A stretch of DNA of 64,000 nucleotides from Marinobacter flavimaris (GTDB taxonomy: Bacteria > Pseudomonadota > Gammaproteobacteria > Pseudomonadales > Oleiphilaceae). Made by a program: the position numbers and the translations under genes. Shown piece after piece: positions 38,749-48,908 of the stretch (position 1 is its first letter; every line of letters starts with the position of its first letter). Below the pieces are notes generated by a model, which was not told where the DNA came from, searched no databases, and saw only the letters and a list, made by a program, of their open reading frames with translations. The stretch spans positions 124,001-188,000 of the forward strand of contig NZ_PSSW01000009.1 in NCBI RefSeq assembly GCF_002933295.1, read 5' to 3'.

Positions 38749-39588
38749 ATGATTGCCCCTGAACTCCTCCGCCAGGCCAGAATTGAAAACGTTGCCCAGA
38801 GTCTGCGGGAGGACATCGGCGATGGCGACATCACGGCCAGACTGATACCCGCCGACAAACAGGCAACAGGGCGGGTAATTACGCGGGAAACCGCCACCGT
38901 CGCGGGCAGGGAGTGGGTGGACGAGGTTTTCCGACAGGTGGATCCGGCCGTTGAGCTCGACTGGCAGGTTGCCGATGGCGAGACCGTGTCGCCGGATCAG
39001 GTGTTGTTTACCATGCAGGGTTCGGCACGAAGCCTGCTAAGCTCCGAACGCGCGGCTCTGAACTGGCTCCAGTCCCTGTCTGGCGTTGCGACCGCCTGCG
39101 CAGGCTATGCCGCCCGGGTTGCACACACCGGTGTTCGACTGCTGGATACCCGTAAAACCCTGCCCGGTCTACGCCTGGCCCAGAAATACGCTGTAACCTG
39201 TGGCGGCTGCTTCAATCATCGGATCGGGCTGTGGGATGCTTTCCTGATCAAGGAAAATCACATTGCCGCCTGCGGCTCGATTGCCCAGGCCATTGAAGCC
39301 GCCCACCGGATTGCGCCGGGCAAACCGGTGGAGGTGGAAACCGAGAACCTTGACGAGCTGGAACAAGCCCTTCGAGCGGGTGCAGACATCATCATGCTGG
39401 ACGAGTTCTCACTTGAAGACATGCGGACCGCGGTCGATACCACTGGTGGCAAAGCAAAGCTGGAGGCATCCGGGGGAATCAATGCCGACACCCTGGTGCC
39501 GATCGCCGAAACCGGCGTGGACTTCATCTCGATTGGCGCGCTGACCAAGGATTTAAAGGCTGTCGACCTGTCAATGAGACTGGACTGA
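38749..39588 (+). CDS. nadC: Nicotinate-nucleotide pyrophosphorylase (carboxylating)
   Basis: A 279-residue enzyme that converts quinolinate and PRPP to nicotinate mononucleotide in de novo NAD synthesis. Family features are [15 protein letters not shown] near the start, [16 protein letters not shown], and [40 protein letters not shown], which holds the catalytic and phosphate-binding Arg, Lys and His. [10 protein letters not shown] near the end is the phosphate site. Its stop abuts the convergent yqcC stop. Confidence 0.97.
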   Translation: MIAPELLRQARIENVAQSLREDIGDGDITARLIPADKQATGRVITRETATVAGREWVDEVFRQVDPAVELDWQVADGETVSPDQVLFTMQGSARSLLSSERAALNWLQSLSGVATACAGYAARVAHTGVRLLDTRKTLPGLRLAQKYAVTCGGCFNHRIGLWDAFLIKENHIAACGSIAQAIEAAHRIAPGKPVEVETENLDELEQALRAGADIIMLDEFSLEDMRTAVDTTGGKAKLEASGGINADTLVPIAETGVDFISIGALTKDLKAVDLSMRLD

Positions 39589-39924
39589 TCACTCCCCGCT
39601 TAGCAGGCGATCGATCACCTCCAGCTCCCGAACCAGCCTGCTACCGGACTCCGGTCGCCCCCGGAAATGCTCTTCGGCCATCGGCGCTATGCCGGAGGCC
39701 GAGGGCAACGGGTGGTCGTTTTCGATAATGATCTTCATTCTTTCCACAAAAACAAATTGCAGCCACTGGGTAAATTCCAGCGTATCGATGCAAAAGGGCT
39801 GCGCACTCTGGAACGCCTGGTCCGGTGGCGGCTCTGACTCCCAGAGCCCCAGCTGCCGCAACTCCATCTCAATGTTCAGAAGGCAGTCCGCAACCTGCCC
39901 GACCGGGTTACCGGATTCGGTCAT
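39589..39924 (-). CDS. yqcC: YqcC family protein
   Basis: A 111-residue protein with the YqcC pattern: LNIEMELRQLGLW, then an acidic Pro linker, PFCIDTLEFTQWLQFVFVERMKIII, and LPSASGIAPMAEEHF. It is a small helical bundle of unknown function. It lies 12 bases after the parA-like gene on the same strand and meets nadC stop-to-stop. Confidence 0.88.
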   Translation of the reverse strand: MTESGNPVGQVADCLLNIEMELRQLGLWESEPPPDQAFQSAQPFCIDTLEFTQWLQFVFVERMKIIIENDHPLPSASGIAPMAEEHFRGRPESGSRLVRELEVIDRLLSGE

Positions 39925-39936
39925 ATCAGTCTCGCT

Positions 39937-40734
39937 TCAATCGTTAAGCGGCTCGAGCTCCACGGTTTCGCCATGCAGAACCCGGAACAGGTCCTCGTAC
40001 TGGCGCGTCAGCGGGTGCTTGGGTGCCATGTGAATCAGGGGCTGTCGGCTCTGGTGGGACTCTTTCATCTTCACGGAACTCGAGAGACGCACAGGCAGAA
40101 CCGGCAAGCCCTCCTCGGTAAGCTCCCTGACCAGCTGCTTGGGCAGGCTGGCCCGCGGCTGGAACTGGTTGGCAACAATCCCTTCGACAACAAGATCCTC
40201 GTTGTGGTCTTCCTGCAGATCACGAATCTCGTTGAGGATGTTGTACAGCGCCTGACGGGAAAAATCGTCACAGTCGAAGGGTATCAAGCAGCGCTGGGCT
40301 GCAATCAGGGCAGACCGGGTATAGAAATTGAGCGCCGGCGCGGTATCGATGTAGATCGCATCGAAGGATTCACCCAGTTTTTTCAGGGCTTCCCTCAGCT
40401 TGTATATCTTGTGCTTGGCCTCCAGCTTGCGCTCGAGAAAATCCAGCTCCGGGCTGGAGGGCATCACAAACAGGTTCTTGAACGGTGAGGCATGGACAAA
40501 TTCGTCCGGACGGCGATTGAACACGGTAAAGGCCACCGTCTGCTCCAGCATATCCGCCACGGTGTCCTTCAGCTCGCTGGCAGGCTTGCCCAGCAGATAA
40601 TGGGTGGAGTTTCCCTGCGGATCAAGATCCACGACCAGGGTTCGCTTTCCACGAGCGGCGCTGATAGCTGCGAGATTGCACGTGATACTGGACTTGCCGA
40701 CACCGCCTTTCTGGTTGAATACCACCCGTCTCAT
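39937..40734 (-). CDS. ParA/MinD-superfamily ATPase (orphan)
   Basis: A 265-residue ATPase with the deviant Walker A KGGVGKSS at about 9-16, the switch motif VVDLDPQGNSTHYLLG and the DAIYIDTAPALNF Walker B. No ParB or parS-like repeat is adjacent, so it is not evidently a partition module. It probably shares a transcript with the hda cluster upstream (60-base gap) and yqcC downstream. Homologues in pseudomonads sit in the same position. The target of its positioning activity is unknown. Confidence 0.88.
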   Translation of the reverse strand: MRRVVFNQKGGVGKSSITCNLAAISAARGKRTLVVDLDPQGNSTHYLLGKPASELKDTVADMLEQTVAFTVFNRRPDEFVHASPFKNLFVMPSSPELDFLERKLEAKHKIYKLREALKKLGESFDAIYIDTAPALNFYTRSALIAAQRCLIPFDCDDFSRQALYNILNEIRDLQEDHNEDLVVEGIVANQFQPRASLPKQLVRELTEEGLPVLPVRLSSSVKMKESHQSRQPLIHMAPKHPLTRQYEDLFRVLHGETVELEPLND

Positions 40735-40794
40735 TTTGCCTCTCCCTTGATGAATCCGTTATCGATTTCTGCCCTGCCATGAACCCATTCCAAC

Positions 40795-41493
40795 TCACCA
40801 CCCCATCACTGTCTTCACAAACGGGATAGTAAGCCGTCGCTGTGCCTGAAGGGAATTTTCATCCAGTATATCCAGAATCCCCAGCAAATCACCGAGCCTT
40901 CGGGGCGCCCGGCGCATTATATAGCTGGCCACATCATCCGCCATCACCAGGCCACGTTTCTCGGCACGGGCTCTGAGAATGGTCAGGCGATCCTCATCCC
41001 GGTAAATACCCAACTGGATGATCAGCCCGTGACTGAATCTGGAGACCAGATCCGGCAACTCAAAGGCCAAACTGGCCGGCAAATCGGCCAGACTCACCAG
41101 CAAAAGGCCGCCTCGATCGAGAATCCGGTTATAGAGATGAAAAATGGCCTCTTCCCACACCCGCTGGCCTGCGATGCGGTCGACATCGTCAAGACAGACG
41201 ATCTCATGGGTCTCAAGCCCCGACAAGGCATCGGGACCAAAAGGCTCTAGCTCTGCGATGCTGATACACACCGCTGCCCTGCCCTGCTTTTCGCCCAGGT
41301 GGCACACTGCCTGTAGAAGATGGCTCTTGCCGGTATCGGCATCACCGCACAGAACAACGACAGGCATATCATCAGGTTGCTGACAAACGCTTTCAAGACG
41401 CTGGGCTGCGCTCGTGTTCCGGTCGCCATGGAAATTGTCGAATCGGGCGTCGTCACGCAGCTTGACCCCGAGCACCAACTGGGATGCGGTCAT
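40795..41493 (-). CDS. hda: DnaA regulatory inactivator Hda
   Basis: A 232-residue AAA+ protein that, with the DNA-loaded beta clamp, stimulates ATP hydrolysis by DnaA and prevents re-initiation. The N-terminal QLVLGVKL is the clamp-binding motif. LCGDADTGKSHLLQAVC is Walker A (about 49-65), IVCLDDVDRIAG is Walker B, and the C-terminal lid has LTILRARAEKRGL. The ATG at 41493 overlaps the pgsA-like stop (ATGA), which fixes the start. Confidence 0.94.
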   Translation of the reverse strand: MTASQLVLGVKLRDDARFDNFHGDRNTSAAQRLESVCQQPDDMPVVVLCGDADTGKSHLLQAVCHLGEKQGRAAVCISIAELEPFGPDALSGLETHEIVCLDDVDRIAGQRVWEEAIFHLYNRILDRGGLLLVSLADLPASLAFELPDLVSRFSHGLIIQLGIYRDEDRLTILRARAEKRGLVMADDVASYIMRRAPRRLGDLLGILDILDENSLQAQRRLTIPFVKTVMGW

Positions 41494-42050
41494 GGCCGGG
41501 TAGCCCTCCAGGCCCGCAAGCCCCACACCAGCAGGTAATGCCCCCCGCTGAACACGGTGGAAACAGCCACCAGGATAATGCCGGCATCCACCACCCAGGG
41601 CTGCATCGGCAGGTCCGCCAGAAGCACGATGATGGCCAGGGCTACAAGAATCTGGATAAACGTATTGATCTTGCCGGGAATGCTGGGCTCCATATCGTAT
41701 CGACCAACCTTATAGTGGTAGGCCAGAGCGCCGACCACAATCAGCAGGTCACGCCCCAACACCAGCAGAAACAGCCACACGGGCAGAACAGCGGTGAGAG
41801 TAAGCATCAGGTACGCGGTGATCAACAAGGCCTTGTCGGCGAGAGGATCTGCAATTGCACCAAGCCTGGAACGCCAATTGAAATGGCGGGCAAGGAAGCC
41901 GTCAACCGCGTCTGTGCCGGCGGCCAGAAAGAATATCAGCAACGCTCGGCGATAATCTCCGATCAGTAACGCTCCCGCGAAGGGAGCGATCAGAAGAATG
42001 CGCAGGAACGTCAGGGCATTGGGAATCCAGCGCCAGCGGTGCAAATTCAA
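41490..42050 (-). CDS. CDP-alcohol phosphatidyltransferase (PgsA-like)
   Basis: A 186-residue polytopic membrane enzyme with the family signature D-x2-D-G-x2-A-R-x8-G-x3-D-x3-D: DAVDGFLARHFNWRSRLGAIADPLAD at about 46-71. Five or six helices are predicted. It probably makes a phosphatidylglycerophosphate-type or cardiolipin-type lipid; the main pgsA usually lies by uvrC, so this may be a second copy. The start is TTG at 42050 with a strong GGAGGG site. It lies 21 bases after the DUF2066 gene and overlaps hda. Confidence 0.88.
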   Translation of the reverse strand: MNLHRWRWIPNALTFLRILLIAPFAGALLIGDYRRALLIFFLAAGTDAVDGFLARHFNWRSRLGAIADPLADKALLITAYLMLTLTAVLPVWLFLLVLGRDLLIVVGALAYHYKVGRYDMEPSIPGKINTFIQILVALAIIVLLADLPMQPWVVDAGIILVAVSTVFSGGHYLLVWGLRAWRATRP

Positions 42051-42071
42051 AAGACTCCCTCCGGTTACAGC

Positions 42072-43409
42072 TTATTCGCCGCCATCGCTCCCGATGACAG
42101 AAGACGGTTGCCAACGATAATACAGAACCTGGTACAGGGATTCGAACGCCTCCCTGGCATCTTCCTCATCGACGGGCACCGGCTGATAGGTAAACAGGGC
42201 AGTCTCTTCAGACGCCTCCGCAGAGGTTTGCTGATCCGGGCCAGCCGGCTGCGATACCTCGCTCTCGAGCGCCTCTTGCGGGTTCGGCCCAGACGAAGCC
42301 ACCTGGTCCTCTGCTGTGCGGGCGGTAACCGGAGGTTCTGCCGGAACGTCGGCCTCCATTGGAACGAAGCGCGGATCCAGGGCGATGTACTCCCGCAGCT
42401 GGTCCAGCTCACCGGAGAAAGCCACCCGCAGGGTCAGTTGCTCGTCCCGTACCCGATGGGCACCAACGCTAACCACGGGGGTCAGTCCTTCCAGCACCTT
42501 ATTGGCGCCGGCATAGTCTTCAAGCGACGTGACGCCACGCAGCACAATGTCCACCTGGGGCGAATCGCCCACTTCCGATGCAGCAACCGCGTATCGGCTG
42601 GCGTAGAGCTCCGCCCAACGGTTTATCGTCGCCTCCGCCAGCGCTTCCGGGGTATCGGCGGTTACCGACTCTTCCCCGGCATTCATGGCCATACCATCGA
42701 AGACCCAGCCGGCACGCCATTGCCCGCCAGCACGGCTGACCCGCACCAGAGCGAGCACATCATGGTCCAGATTCCCGGATGCAGACTTCACCCGACCAAT
42801 AAACTGCCCCCAGATATCCGAGAGCAATTCGCGGTCAGAGCTGAAATCTGACGGGGGCAGCGCCACGGGCAAGCCACGCTTTCTGGCCGCCTCATCGAAC
42901 GCAGCCCTCCAGGCTCCTGCGTCTTCCTGACCAGAGCCGGCCCCGGGCCGTGTTACGAGTGTTCTCGAGCCACGATCCTCGGCAGCAATCCAGGCCAGCG
43001 TGAGCGGTCTGTTGGCACCCCACACCGGCGCATCAATTGCAGCCAGCGCGCGATTCACGCCAACCGCTCCGAAGGACATGCTCAGAACACTCTGGCCGGA
43101 CTCGCCACGGGCAACCTGATAGGAAAGCAGTAACGACTCGGCATCGGACAGCAGGGCTTCAACGCCCTCCATCGCCAGTACGTCTCGGGTACCGGAAACC
43201 CTTACCAGTACCTGGCTCAGCCCGTCTGCATATCCCTGGGCGAGTTGACCCGGCGAGGACCCTTCCACTGGCACCTTTGCCGAATAGAGACCGGAAACCG
43301 TCACGGCAGTCGCCTGGGCGGAAAACCCAGACAGCAGAACGGTGAACAACGCAACGACCCACGCCCCGGATACAGACCTGTGTGCCGGCTTTTGCCCTAA
43401 TACTGACAT
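42072..43409 (-). CDS. DUF2066 domain-containing exported protein
   Basis: A 445-residue protein. A signal peptide ([21 protein letters not shown]) is followed by the DUF2066 N-terminal domain ([37 protein letters not shown]). A second mixed alpha/beta region and an acidic Pro/Glu tail (about 375-445) complete it. The same gene neighbours purM and hda in Pseudomonas. Function unknown. The ATG at 43409 is chosen for AGGG spacing; an in-frame ATG 7 codons upstream is possible. Confidence 0.85.
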   Translation of the reverse strand: MSVLGQKPAHRSVSGAWVVALFTVLLSGFSAQATAVTVSGLYSAKVPVEGSSPGQLAQGYADGLSQVLVRVSGTRDVLAMEGVEALLSDAESLLLSYQVARGESGQSVLSMSFGAVGVNRALAAIDAPVWGANRPLTLAWIAAEDRGSRTLVTRPGAGSGQEDAGAWRAAFDEAARKRGLPVALPPSDFSSDRELLSDIWGQFIGRVKSASGNLDHDVLALVRVSRAGGQWRAGWVFDGMAMNAGEESVTADTPEALAEATINRWAELYASRYAVAASEVGDSPQVDIVLRGVTSLEDYAGANKVLEGLTPVVSVGAHRVRDEQLTLRVAFSGELDQLREYIALDPRFVPMEADVPAEPPVTARTAEDQVASSGPNPQEALESEVSQPAGPDQQTSAEASEETALFTYQPVPVDEEDAREAFESLYQVLYYRWQPSSVIGSDGGE

Positions 43410-43568
43410 GAAACACCCTGCAATTCGCATGAATGGCGCATAGGATACACCATGCCCCAGGGTGTGAGTAGCGGCCCCGGATTTCGGAAAAGCAATATAC
43501 ATTTGGAGCGCCACACCGCACCTGTTAAAATCCGCCGCCTGACCCACTGGCCAACGGTTAAGTACACC

Positions 43569-44633
43569 ATGAGCGAACAGAAGCCCTCCCTGACCTACCG
43601 CGATGCTGGCGTAGATATTGATGCCGGCAATGAACTCGTCAGCCGAATCAAGGACACCGCCGCGCGCACCCGCCGCCCCGAGGTTCTTGGCGGTCTCGGC
43701 GGCTTCGGCGCCATGGTCTCCATCCCCGCCGGATATAACGAACCGGTTCTGGTTTCCGGCACCGACGGAGTGGGCACAAAGCTCAGACTGGCCATGCAAC
43801 TGGACAAGCACGACAGCATCGGCATCGATCTGGTCGCCATGTGCGTGAACGATCTGGTTGTCGGTGGCGCTGAACCGCTTTTCTTCCTCGACTACTACGC
43901 GACCGGCAAGCTGAACGTAGACGTTGCCACTCAGGTGGTTGCCGGAATCGGCGAGGGCTGCGAGCAGGCTGGCTGTGCGCTGGTCGGCGGTGAAACCGCT
44001 GAAATGCCGGGCATGTACGAAGGCGACGACTACGATCTGGCTGGCTTCTGCGTAGGCGTTGCTGAACGCAGCGAGATTATTGACGGCGGCCGCGTCCAGG
44101 CCGGAGACGTGCTGATTGCCCTGGGCTCTTCCGGCCCTCACTCCAACGGCTACTCCCTGATCCGGAAAATTCTGGAAGTCAGCAACGCTGACCTCGAGCA
44201 GCCAATCGGCGATACCACCCTGGCCAACGCCTTGATGGCACCGACTCGAATCTACGTAAAGAATCTTCTGCAGCTGATTCGCGAAGTCGACGTTCGTGCC
44301 CTCTCCCACATCACTGGTGGTGGCCTGCCGGAAAATATTCCCAGGGTGCTGCCGAACGGCACGATCGCTGCCATCGATACAAACAGCTGGTCATTGCCCC
44401 CGGTATTCCAGTGGCTCAAGGACAACGGCGGCGTTGCCAGTGAAGAGATGTACCGCACTTTTAACTGTGGTCTCGGCATGATTGTCTGCGTGCCTGCCAA
44501 CCAGAAGGAGCTGGCCCTGGATACCCTGAAAGCACTGGGCGAACATGCCTGGCAGGTAGGCCTGATCGAACGTGCCGATGACGAACAGGCAGATGCCTGC
44601 GTTCGCTACGCACCGGGGCTGCTGTCGGCATGA
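43569..44633 (+). CDS. purM: Phosphoribosylformylglycinamidine cyclo-ligase (AIR synthetase)
   Basis: A 354-residue enzyme that closes the imidazole ring to aminoimidazole ribotide using ATP. It has [21 protein letters not shown], the [10 protein letters not shown] loop, [37 protein letters not shown] and [16 protein letters not shown]. The ATG at 43569 matches the usual start; the frame is open upstream without family similarity. It overlaps purN by 4 bases. Confidence 0.98.
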   Translation: MSEQKPSLTYRDAGVDIDAGNELVSRIKDTAARTRRPEVLGGLGGFGAMVSIPAGYNEPVLVSGTDGVGTKLRLAMQLDKHDSIGIDLVAMCVNDLVVGGAEPLFFLDYYATGKLNVDVATQVVAGIGEGCEQAGCALVGGETAEMPGMYEGDDYDLAGFCVGVAERSEIIDGGRVQAGDVLIALGSSGPHSNGYSLIRKILEVSNADLEQPIGDTTLANALMAPTRIYVKNLLQLIREVDVRALSHITGGGLPENIPRVLPNGTIAAIDTNSWSLPPVFQWLKDNGGVASEEMYRTFNCGLGMIVCVPANQKELALDTLKALGEHAWQVGLIERADDEQADACVRYAPGLLSA

Positions 44634-45292
44634 AGGCAGATCAGACCCCGTTACCAAAAATCCTGGTGCTCGCCTCCGGAAGCGGCACCAACCTCCAGGC
44701 ACTGATTGACGCCAGCCGGGAGCGGGATTTTCCCGGTCAGATCATTGCCGTTGGCTGCAACCAGCCTGGCGCGTTTGCCCTTGAGCGCGCGGCCCAGGCC
44801 AATATCGAGACCTTTGTGGTAAACCACAAGAATTTCGAATCCCGGGATGAGTTTGATGCCTCCCTGATGGCGGAAATCCTCCGATACAATCCGGATCTGA
44901 TTGTCCTGGCAGGCTTCATGCGTATTCTGACCACGGATTTTGTTCGGGCATTCCGGGGCAAGATGCTGAACATTCACCCGTCCCTGTTGCCGAAGTACAC
45001 CGGGCTGAATACTCACCGTCGTGCACTGGAAGCGGGCGATACCGTACATGGCGTTTCCATCCACTTCGTTACCGAAGAGCTGGATGGTGGCCCCGTGATT
45101 GCCCAGGCAGAAGTGGCGATTGTTTCCGATGACACGCCAGAAAGCCTCGCGGAGAAGGTACAGGCCAAGGAACACATCCTCTACCCCATTGTTGTGCGCT
45201 GGTTCTGTGAGGGCCGGATTCAACTGGGTAGCGATTATGTGTTGTTCGACGGCGAACCCTTGAACGCTCCGATGCGCCTGCCGGACAACTGA
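44630..45292 (+). CDS. purN: Phosphoribosylglycinamide formyltransferase
   Basis: A 220-residue enzyme that formylates GAR with 10-formyl-THF. Motifs are [15 protein letters not shown] (phosphate site), [16 protein letters not shown] (catalytic Asn and His) and [19 protein letters not shown] (catalytic Asp). It starts in an ATGA overlap with purM, so the two purine genes form one operon. Confidence 0.97.
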   Translation: MKADQTPLPKILVLASGSGTNLQALIDASRERDFPGQIIAVGCNQPGAFALERAAQANIETFVVNHKNFESRDEFDASLMAEILRYNPDLIVLAGFMRILTTDFVRAFRGKMLNIHPSLLPKYTGLNTHRRALEAGDTVHGVSIHFVTEELDGGPVIAQAEVAIVSDDTPESLAEKVQAKEHILYPIVVRWFCEGRIQLGSDYVLFDGEPLNAPMRLPDN

Positions 45293-45382
45293 GGCATCGC
45301 CTGAACGAATTGTCATCCCCGCATCCTGCCCGAGCAGCTACACTGTCGCCATTGATGACGGGAATTGTTCGGGTTTAACAAG

Positions 45383-46117
45383 ATGCTTTCACGACGTCTC
45401 ATCAGATTTGGTTGCGCCGCACTGCTGGCCTGTCTCGGCATTCTAGCCGGACCGGTCACACTGCATGCCGAGACCAAAGCGAACCTGACCCCCTTCGAGG
45501 CCAGCTATACCGCAGCCATGGAGAAGGGTCTCTCTCTCAATGGCACCGCAAAACGCACACTCTCCTCCCAGGGCAACGATGTCTGGCTGTACCGCACGGA
45601 TGTCGACTCCTTCATTGTCAGCATCGATGAATCGCTGGTATTCCGCTGGGAGGACGGGCACGTCATACCCATGCGATACCGATACCGCTTATCCGGTTTC
45701 CTGATCAGCGACCGCAAGAACTCTATCGACTTCGACTGGTCCGCAGGCGTCGCAACCGGGGAATACAAGGGAAAGCCCTTCGAACTGGCGCTGGAAGAAG
45801 GCCTGCTGGATCCGCTGGGCTACCAGCTTCAGCTGCACCAGGACATCAAGAATGGCAAGCGGGAAATGACCTATCGGGTGCTCGACGGTAACTCTATCGA
45901 CACCGATCGCTTCGCGGTGATCAATGGCGAGAATATGAGCACCGGCAACAAACAGAGCGCCACCCTGAAGGCGGAGAAGGTTCGCGAGGATTCCAAGCGC
46001 CAGACGCTGATGTGGTTCTCGCCGGAGCAGAATTTCCTGCTAGTCCGCCTCAGGCAGGTTGAGCCGGACGGCAGCACCTACGAATTGAAACTCAAGGAAG
46101 CAGAGTTCGAGCGCTAG
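45383..46117 (+). CDS. DUF3108 domain-containing exported protein
   Basis: A 244-residue protein. A signal peptide (RRLIRFGCAALLACLGILAGPVTLHA) is followed by a beta-sheet-rich body with FEASYTAAMEKGLSLNGTAKRTL and MRYRYRLSGFLISDRKNSIDFDW, the DUF3108 pattern. The family is periplasmic and of unknown function. The gene often follows purN in pseudomonads. A TTG 6 codons upstream is an alternative start. The stop overlaps the convergent aminotransferase stop. Confidence 0.88.
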   Translation: MLSRRLIRFGCAALLACLGILAGPVTLHAETKANLTPFEASYTAAMEKGLSLNGTAKRTLSSQGNDVWLYRTDVDSFIVSIDESLVFRWEDGHVIPMRYRYRLSGFLISDRKNSIDFDWSAGVATGEYKGKPFELALEEGLLDPLGYQLQLHQDIKNGKREMTYRVLDGNSIDTDRFAVINGENMSTGNKQSATLKAEKVREDSKRQTLMWFSPEQNFLLVRLRQVEPDGSTYELKLKEAEFER

Positions 46118-47391
46118 ACCTCACGCCCGGCCTCGCGCCACACGGCCTTGACCTCATCGGCAATGATCCGGAGGCCCTCGGCAACCCGGTCGTCGTCCTG
46201 GGAGTAGGTCACGCGCAGACACTCATGCCGGTGCCTCCAGCCATCTTCCGGTAATCCGGGAAAGAAATAGTGTCCGGAAACGACCAGAACCCCTCGGCTC
46301 TTCAACCGCTGATACAGCTCAAGGCTGGAGATCGGCAGATCCGGGAACCAGAGCCACAGGAACATGGCGCCCTCGGGCTTGTGCACATACCAGCGGCAGC
46401 TGTCCTCTCCCATGGCCTCCCGGAACGCGGATACCGCCCGTTCCATCTTCGCCTTGTAGAACGGGCAAACCACATCCCTGCTCAGGGACAATATTTCGCC
46501 GGAACGAACCAGAGGCTCGGCCAGCATGGCGCCAAAACTGCCCGTGGCCAGGTTCATAATGGCATTAATGCCTGACAACGCCTTGATCACCGGCTCGGCG
46601 GCAATCACGATTCCGGTCCGCGCTGCCGGCAAACCAAGCTTCGAGAGGCTCAGGCAGAGGATGATCTGGTCGTTCCAGGTGGGTGTTGCATCAACGAACA
46701 GCAAGCTCGGAAATGGTGTGCCATAAGCGCCATCGACGATCAGTGGTATGTCGTGTTGGCGGGCGAGCTCTTCAAGCCGGGCAAGCTCTTCGTCAGTAAC
46801 GACGTTACCGGTCGGATTGGTGGGACGTGACACACAGATAGCGCCGGTCTCACCGGTAACCTCTACGGCATCAAAATCCACCCGGTATTTGAACTCGTGG
46901 GCGTCGGTGAACGAGATGTCCGGCTGCACCGCATGGAACAGGCCCGGTTCAATGCCAGCGTCAGCGTAGCCGATGTACTCGGGCGCAAGCGGCAAAAGAA
47001 TATGCTTGCGGTTGCCGTCCCCGTAGTCTCCGCCAAACATGTTGAACAACATGAAGAAGGCCGCCTGGCTGCCGTTAGTCAGGGCGATATTCTCGGGTTT
47101 CAGGCCCCAGCCATATTCGCGGTTGAGCAGCTCGGCGAGCGAGGCAATAAACTGCTTTTCTCCCTGAGGCGGATCGTAGATGCCGACCAGACGGCGAACA
47201 TCGCCCTCGTTACGACTCATATCCGCGAGAATTTCCTGTACTCTCTGCTGGATCTCGGGAATATGCCCGGGATTTCCCCCGCCCATCATGATCATGTCGT
47301 CGCCGGATGCCATGGCGTTACCCAGGTCATCCATGAGGGACGTGATACCGGCATCGGCGGTGAACTTGCGACCAAAAGCAGAGAGTTTCAT
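46114..47391 (-). CDS. avtA: Valine--pyruvate transaminase (AvtA type)
   Basis: A 425-residue PLP class I aminotransferase. It starts MKLSAFGRKFTADAGITSLMDDLGNA, as AvtA does, with MGGGNPGHIPEI. The PLP lysine is in LSLSKLGLPAARTG (about residue 255), and RPTNPTGNVVTDEE is the PLP-Asn loop. It exchanges amino groups between valine and pyruvate or alanine. Assignment is by overall family likeness. Confidence 0.9.
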   Translation of the reverse strand: MKLSAFGRKFTADAGITSLMDDLGNAMASGDDMIMMGGGNPGHIPEIQQRVQEILADMSRNEGDVRRLVGIYDPPQGEKQFIASLAELLNREYGWGLKPENIALTNGSQAAFFMLFNMFGGDYGDGNRKHILLPLAPEYIGYADAGIEPGLFHAVQPDISFTDAHEFKYRVDFDAVEVTGETGAICVSRPTNPTGNVVTDEELARLEELARQHDIPLIVDGAYGTPFPSLLFVDATPTWNDQIILCLSLSKLGLPAARTGIVIAAEPVIKALSGINAIMNLATGSFGAMLAEPLVRSGEILSLSRDVVCPFYKAKMERAVSAFREAMGEDSCRWYVHKPEGAMFLWLWFPDLPISSLELYQRLKSRGVLVVSGHYFFPGLPEDGWRHRHECLRVTYSQDDDRVAEGLRIIADEVKAVWREAGREV

Positions 47392-47465
47392 GGGATAAAA
47401 TCCATCTGACCTATTCTGAATACAACGGGTAATACCGAAAGTGTAGCTTGCTCGCTCCCCAACGT

Positions 47466-48065
47466 TTATTCGGTGAGCGAAATGCCAAGGTTACTGACGC
47501 CCTCGTTGGCTGCATCCTCCCGGAGACGGGCCACGAACTGATCGGTTGGCGTGCGTTGGCGCTTCAGCTCCAGGATCAGGTCCCGCTGGAAGGTTTTGTC
47601 TTCTTTCATCAACGGGTGATGATCAAGCAGACGGACGAGCTCGTCTTCCTCGAGGTCTTCCCCTTCGGACAGCTCAATAAAGTTCATCACGGTTCCGGTC
47701 GCCATCTGTGACGCATCGGTAGCGCGGTGTTTGGAGGGGTTCAGGCGGTTCAGCAGCGCCTGCTCCAGTAGCTGACAGAAGTCGAAGGCCGGGTAAACAC
47801 CGTAGGCGTCGTAGGCGTCCACGTCCGGCGACAGGGTTTCCAGTTTGGCGAGCAACTGCGGGATCGCCGATTCGGAGACGTCTTTTTGGAGCAAGTCCCA
47901 GCCAAGATCGAGAAGCTGGCGCATTTTGGCACCGGTCTTCAGGCCCATGGCATCGGCAAACAGGGCGTAGTTCGGGAATGAGCGCTCAGCCAGAGCGAGC
48001 AGGAAGGCGCATTCGCGCCATCCCTGCAGTTGTGAAACGGCTTTCAGGAACTGGTTGGCGTTCAT
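47466..48065 (-). CDS. YjaG / DUF416 family protein
   Basis: A 199-residue helical protein with the family opening [35 protein letters not shown] and the middle segment [22 protein letters not shown]. The function is unknown; E. coli YjaG is similar in size. It overlaps the upstream dcd by 4 bases (ATGA), so it is translated from the same mRNA. Confidence 0.9.
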   Translation of the reverse strand: MNANQFLKAVSQLQGWRECAFLLALAERSFPNYALFADAMGLKTGAKMRQLLDLGWDLLQKDVSESAIPQLLAKLETLSPDVDAYDAYGVYPAFDFCQLLEQALLNRLNPSKHRATDASQMATGTVMNFIELSEGEDLEEDELVRLLDHHPLMKEDKTFQRDLILELKRQRTPTDQFVARLREDAANEGVSNLGISLTE

Positions 48066-48628
48066 GTCCTGGGCAGGGTCACGCCGGTCTGGCCAAGATA
48101 TTTGCCACCCCGGTCTTTGTAGCTGGTTTCACAGATCTCGTCGGATTCAAAGAAGAGCATCTGGGCGACGCCTTCGTTGGCGTAGATCTTCGCCGGCAGG
48201 TTGGTGGTGTTAGAGAATTCCAGCGTAACCTGGCCTTCCCATTCTGGTTCCAGCGGGGTGACGTTGACGATGATGCCGCAACGCGCATAGGTGGACTTGC
48301 CCAGGCAGATGGTCAGGACGCTTCGTGGAATGCGGAAGTATTCAACGGTGCGGGCCAGTGCAAAGGAGTTCGGCGGGATGATGCAGACGTCGCCGGTGTA
48401 GTTGACGAAGCTGTTTTCGTCGAAGTTCTTCGGGTCCACGGTGGCGGAGTGGACGTTGGTGAAGATTTTGAATTCGTTGCTGCAGCGTACGTCGTAGCCG
48501 TAGCTGGAGGTGCCGTAGGAGATCACGCGGCCTTTTTCGGTTTCACGAACCTGTCCGCTTTCGAACGGTTCGATCATGCCGTGTTGTTCGGACATCCGGC
48601 GAATCCACTTGTCGGATTTGATGCTCAT
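48062..48628 (-). CDS. dcd: dCTP deaminase
   Basis: A 188-residue enzyme that deaminates dCTP to dUTP, the main source of dUMP for thymidylate. It has [30 protein letters not shown], the [13 protein letters not shown] substrate loop, the catalytic Glu in TPLEPEWEG and the C-terminal FFESDE. Length and motifs match the mono-functional trimeric enzyme. Confidence 0.96.
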   Translation of the reverse strand: MSIKSDKWIRRMSEQHGMIEPFESGQVRETEKGRVISYGTSSYGYDVRCSNEFKIFTNVHSATVDPKNFDENSFVNYTGDVCIIPPNSFALARTVEYFRIPRSVLTICLGKSTYARCGIIVNVTPLEPEWEGQVTLEFSNTTNLPAKIYANEGVAQMLFFESDEICETSYKDRGGKYLGQTGVTLPRT

Positions 48629-48770
48629 TGGCGAAGTCTCGTATCCACTGGGAAAATTGGGGCGTAGTTTACCTTTTCCCTTGGGGTCTGTCGAAGGCTG
48701 TCGAGTCTTTACTTCTGGAGGCTGCGGCTGGGTGCTCGGACCTCAGAATTGGCGGGCTGCGCTCATAGGA

Positions 48771-48854
48771 GCAGCCTTCCAAAAACCGCTACGAGCACAT
48801 CCATGTGCGCTTGGCGAAGGCCATCCATGGCCTTCGACATTTTTGGAAGGCTGC
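48771..48854. repeat. Nested inverted-repeat element in the dcd-apbC gap
   Basis: The outer arms GCAGCCTTCCAAAAA (48771-48785) and TTTTTGGAAGGCTGC (48840-48854) are a perfect 15-bp inverted repeat. They enclose GCACAT-CC-ATGTGC (48795-48808) and CGAAGGCCAT-CC-ATGGCCTTCG (48815-48836). The result would be a cruciform or RNA with two inner hairpins, both with CC loops. It resembles a dispersed intergenic repeat rather than a simple terminator. It lies between the apbC stop and the dcd start, both minus strand. Confidence 0.75.
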
Positions 48855-48908
48855 CCCTAAGACCGCGAACTAACATCGGAGTGAAACGCCGCAAACCTTG
48901 AGACGTTG

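Noticed and set aside
39937..40734. Plasmid or chromosome partition locus
   Set aside because: No ParB gene or parS-like repeat next to the ParA-like ATPase.
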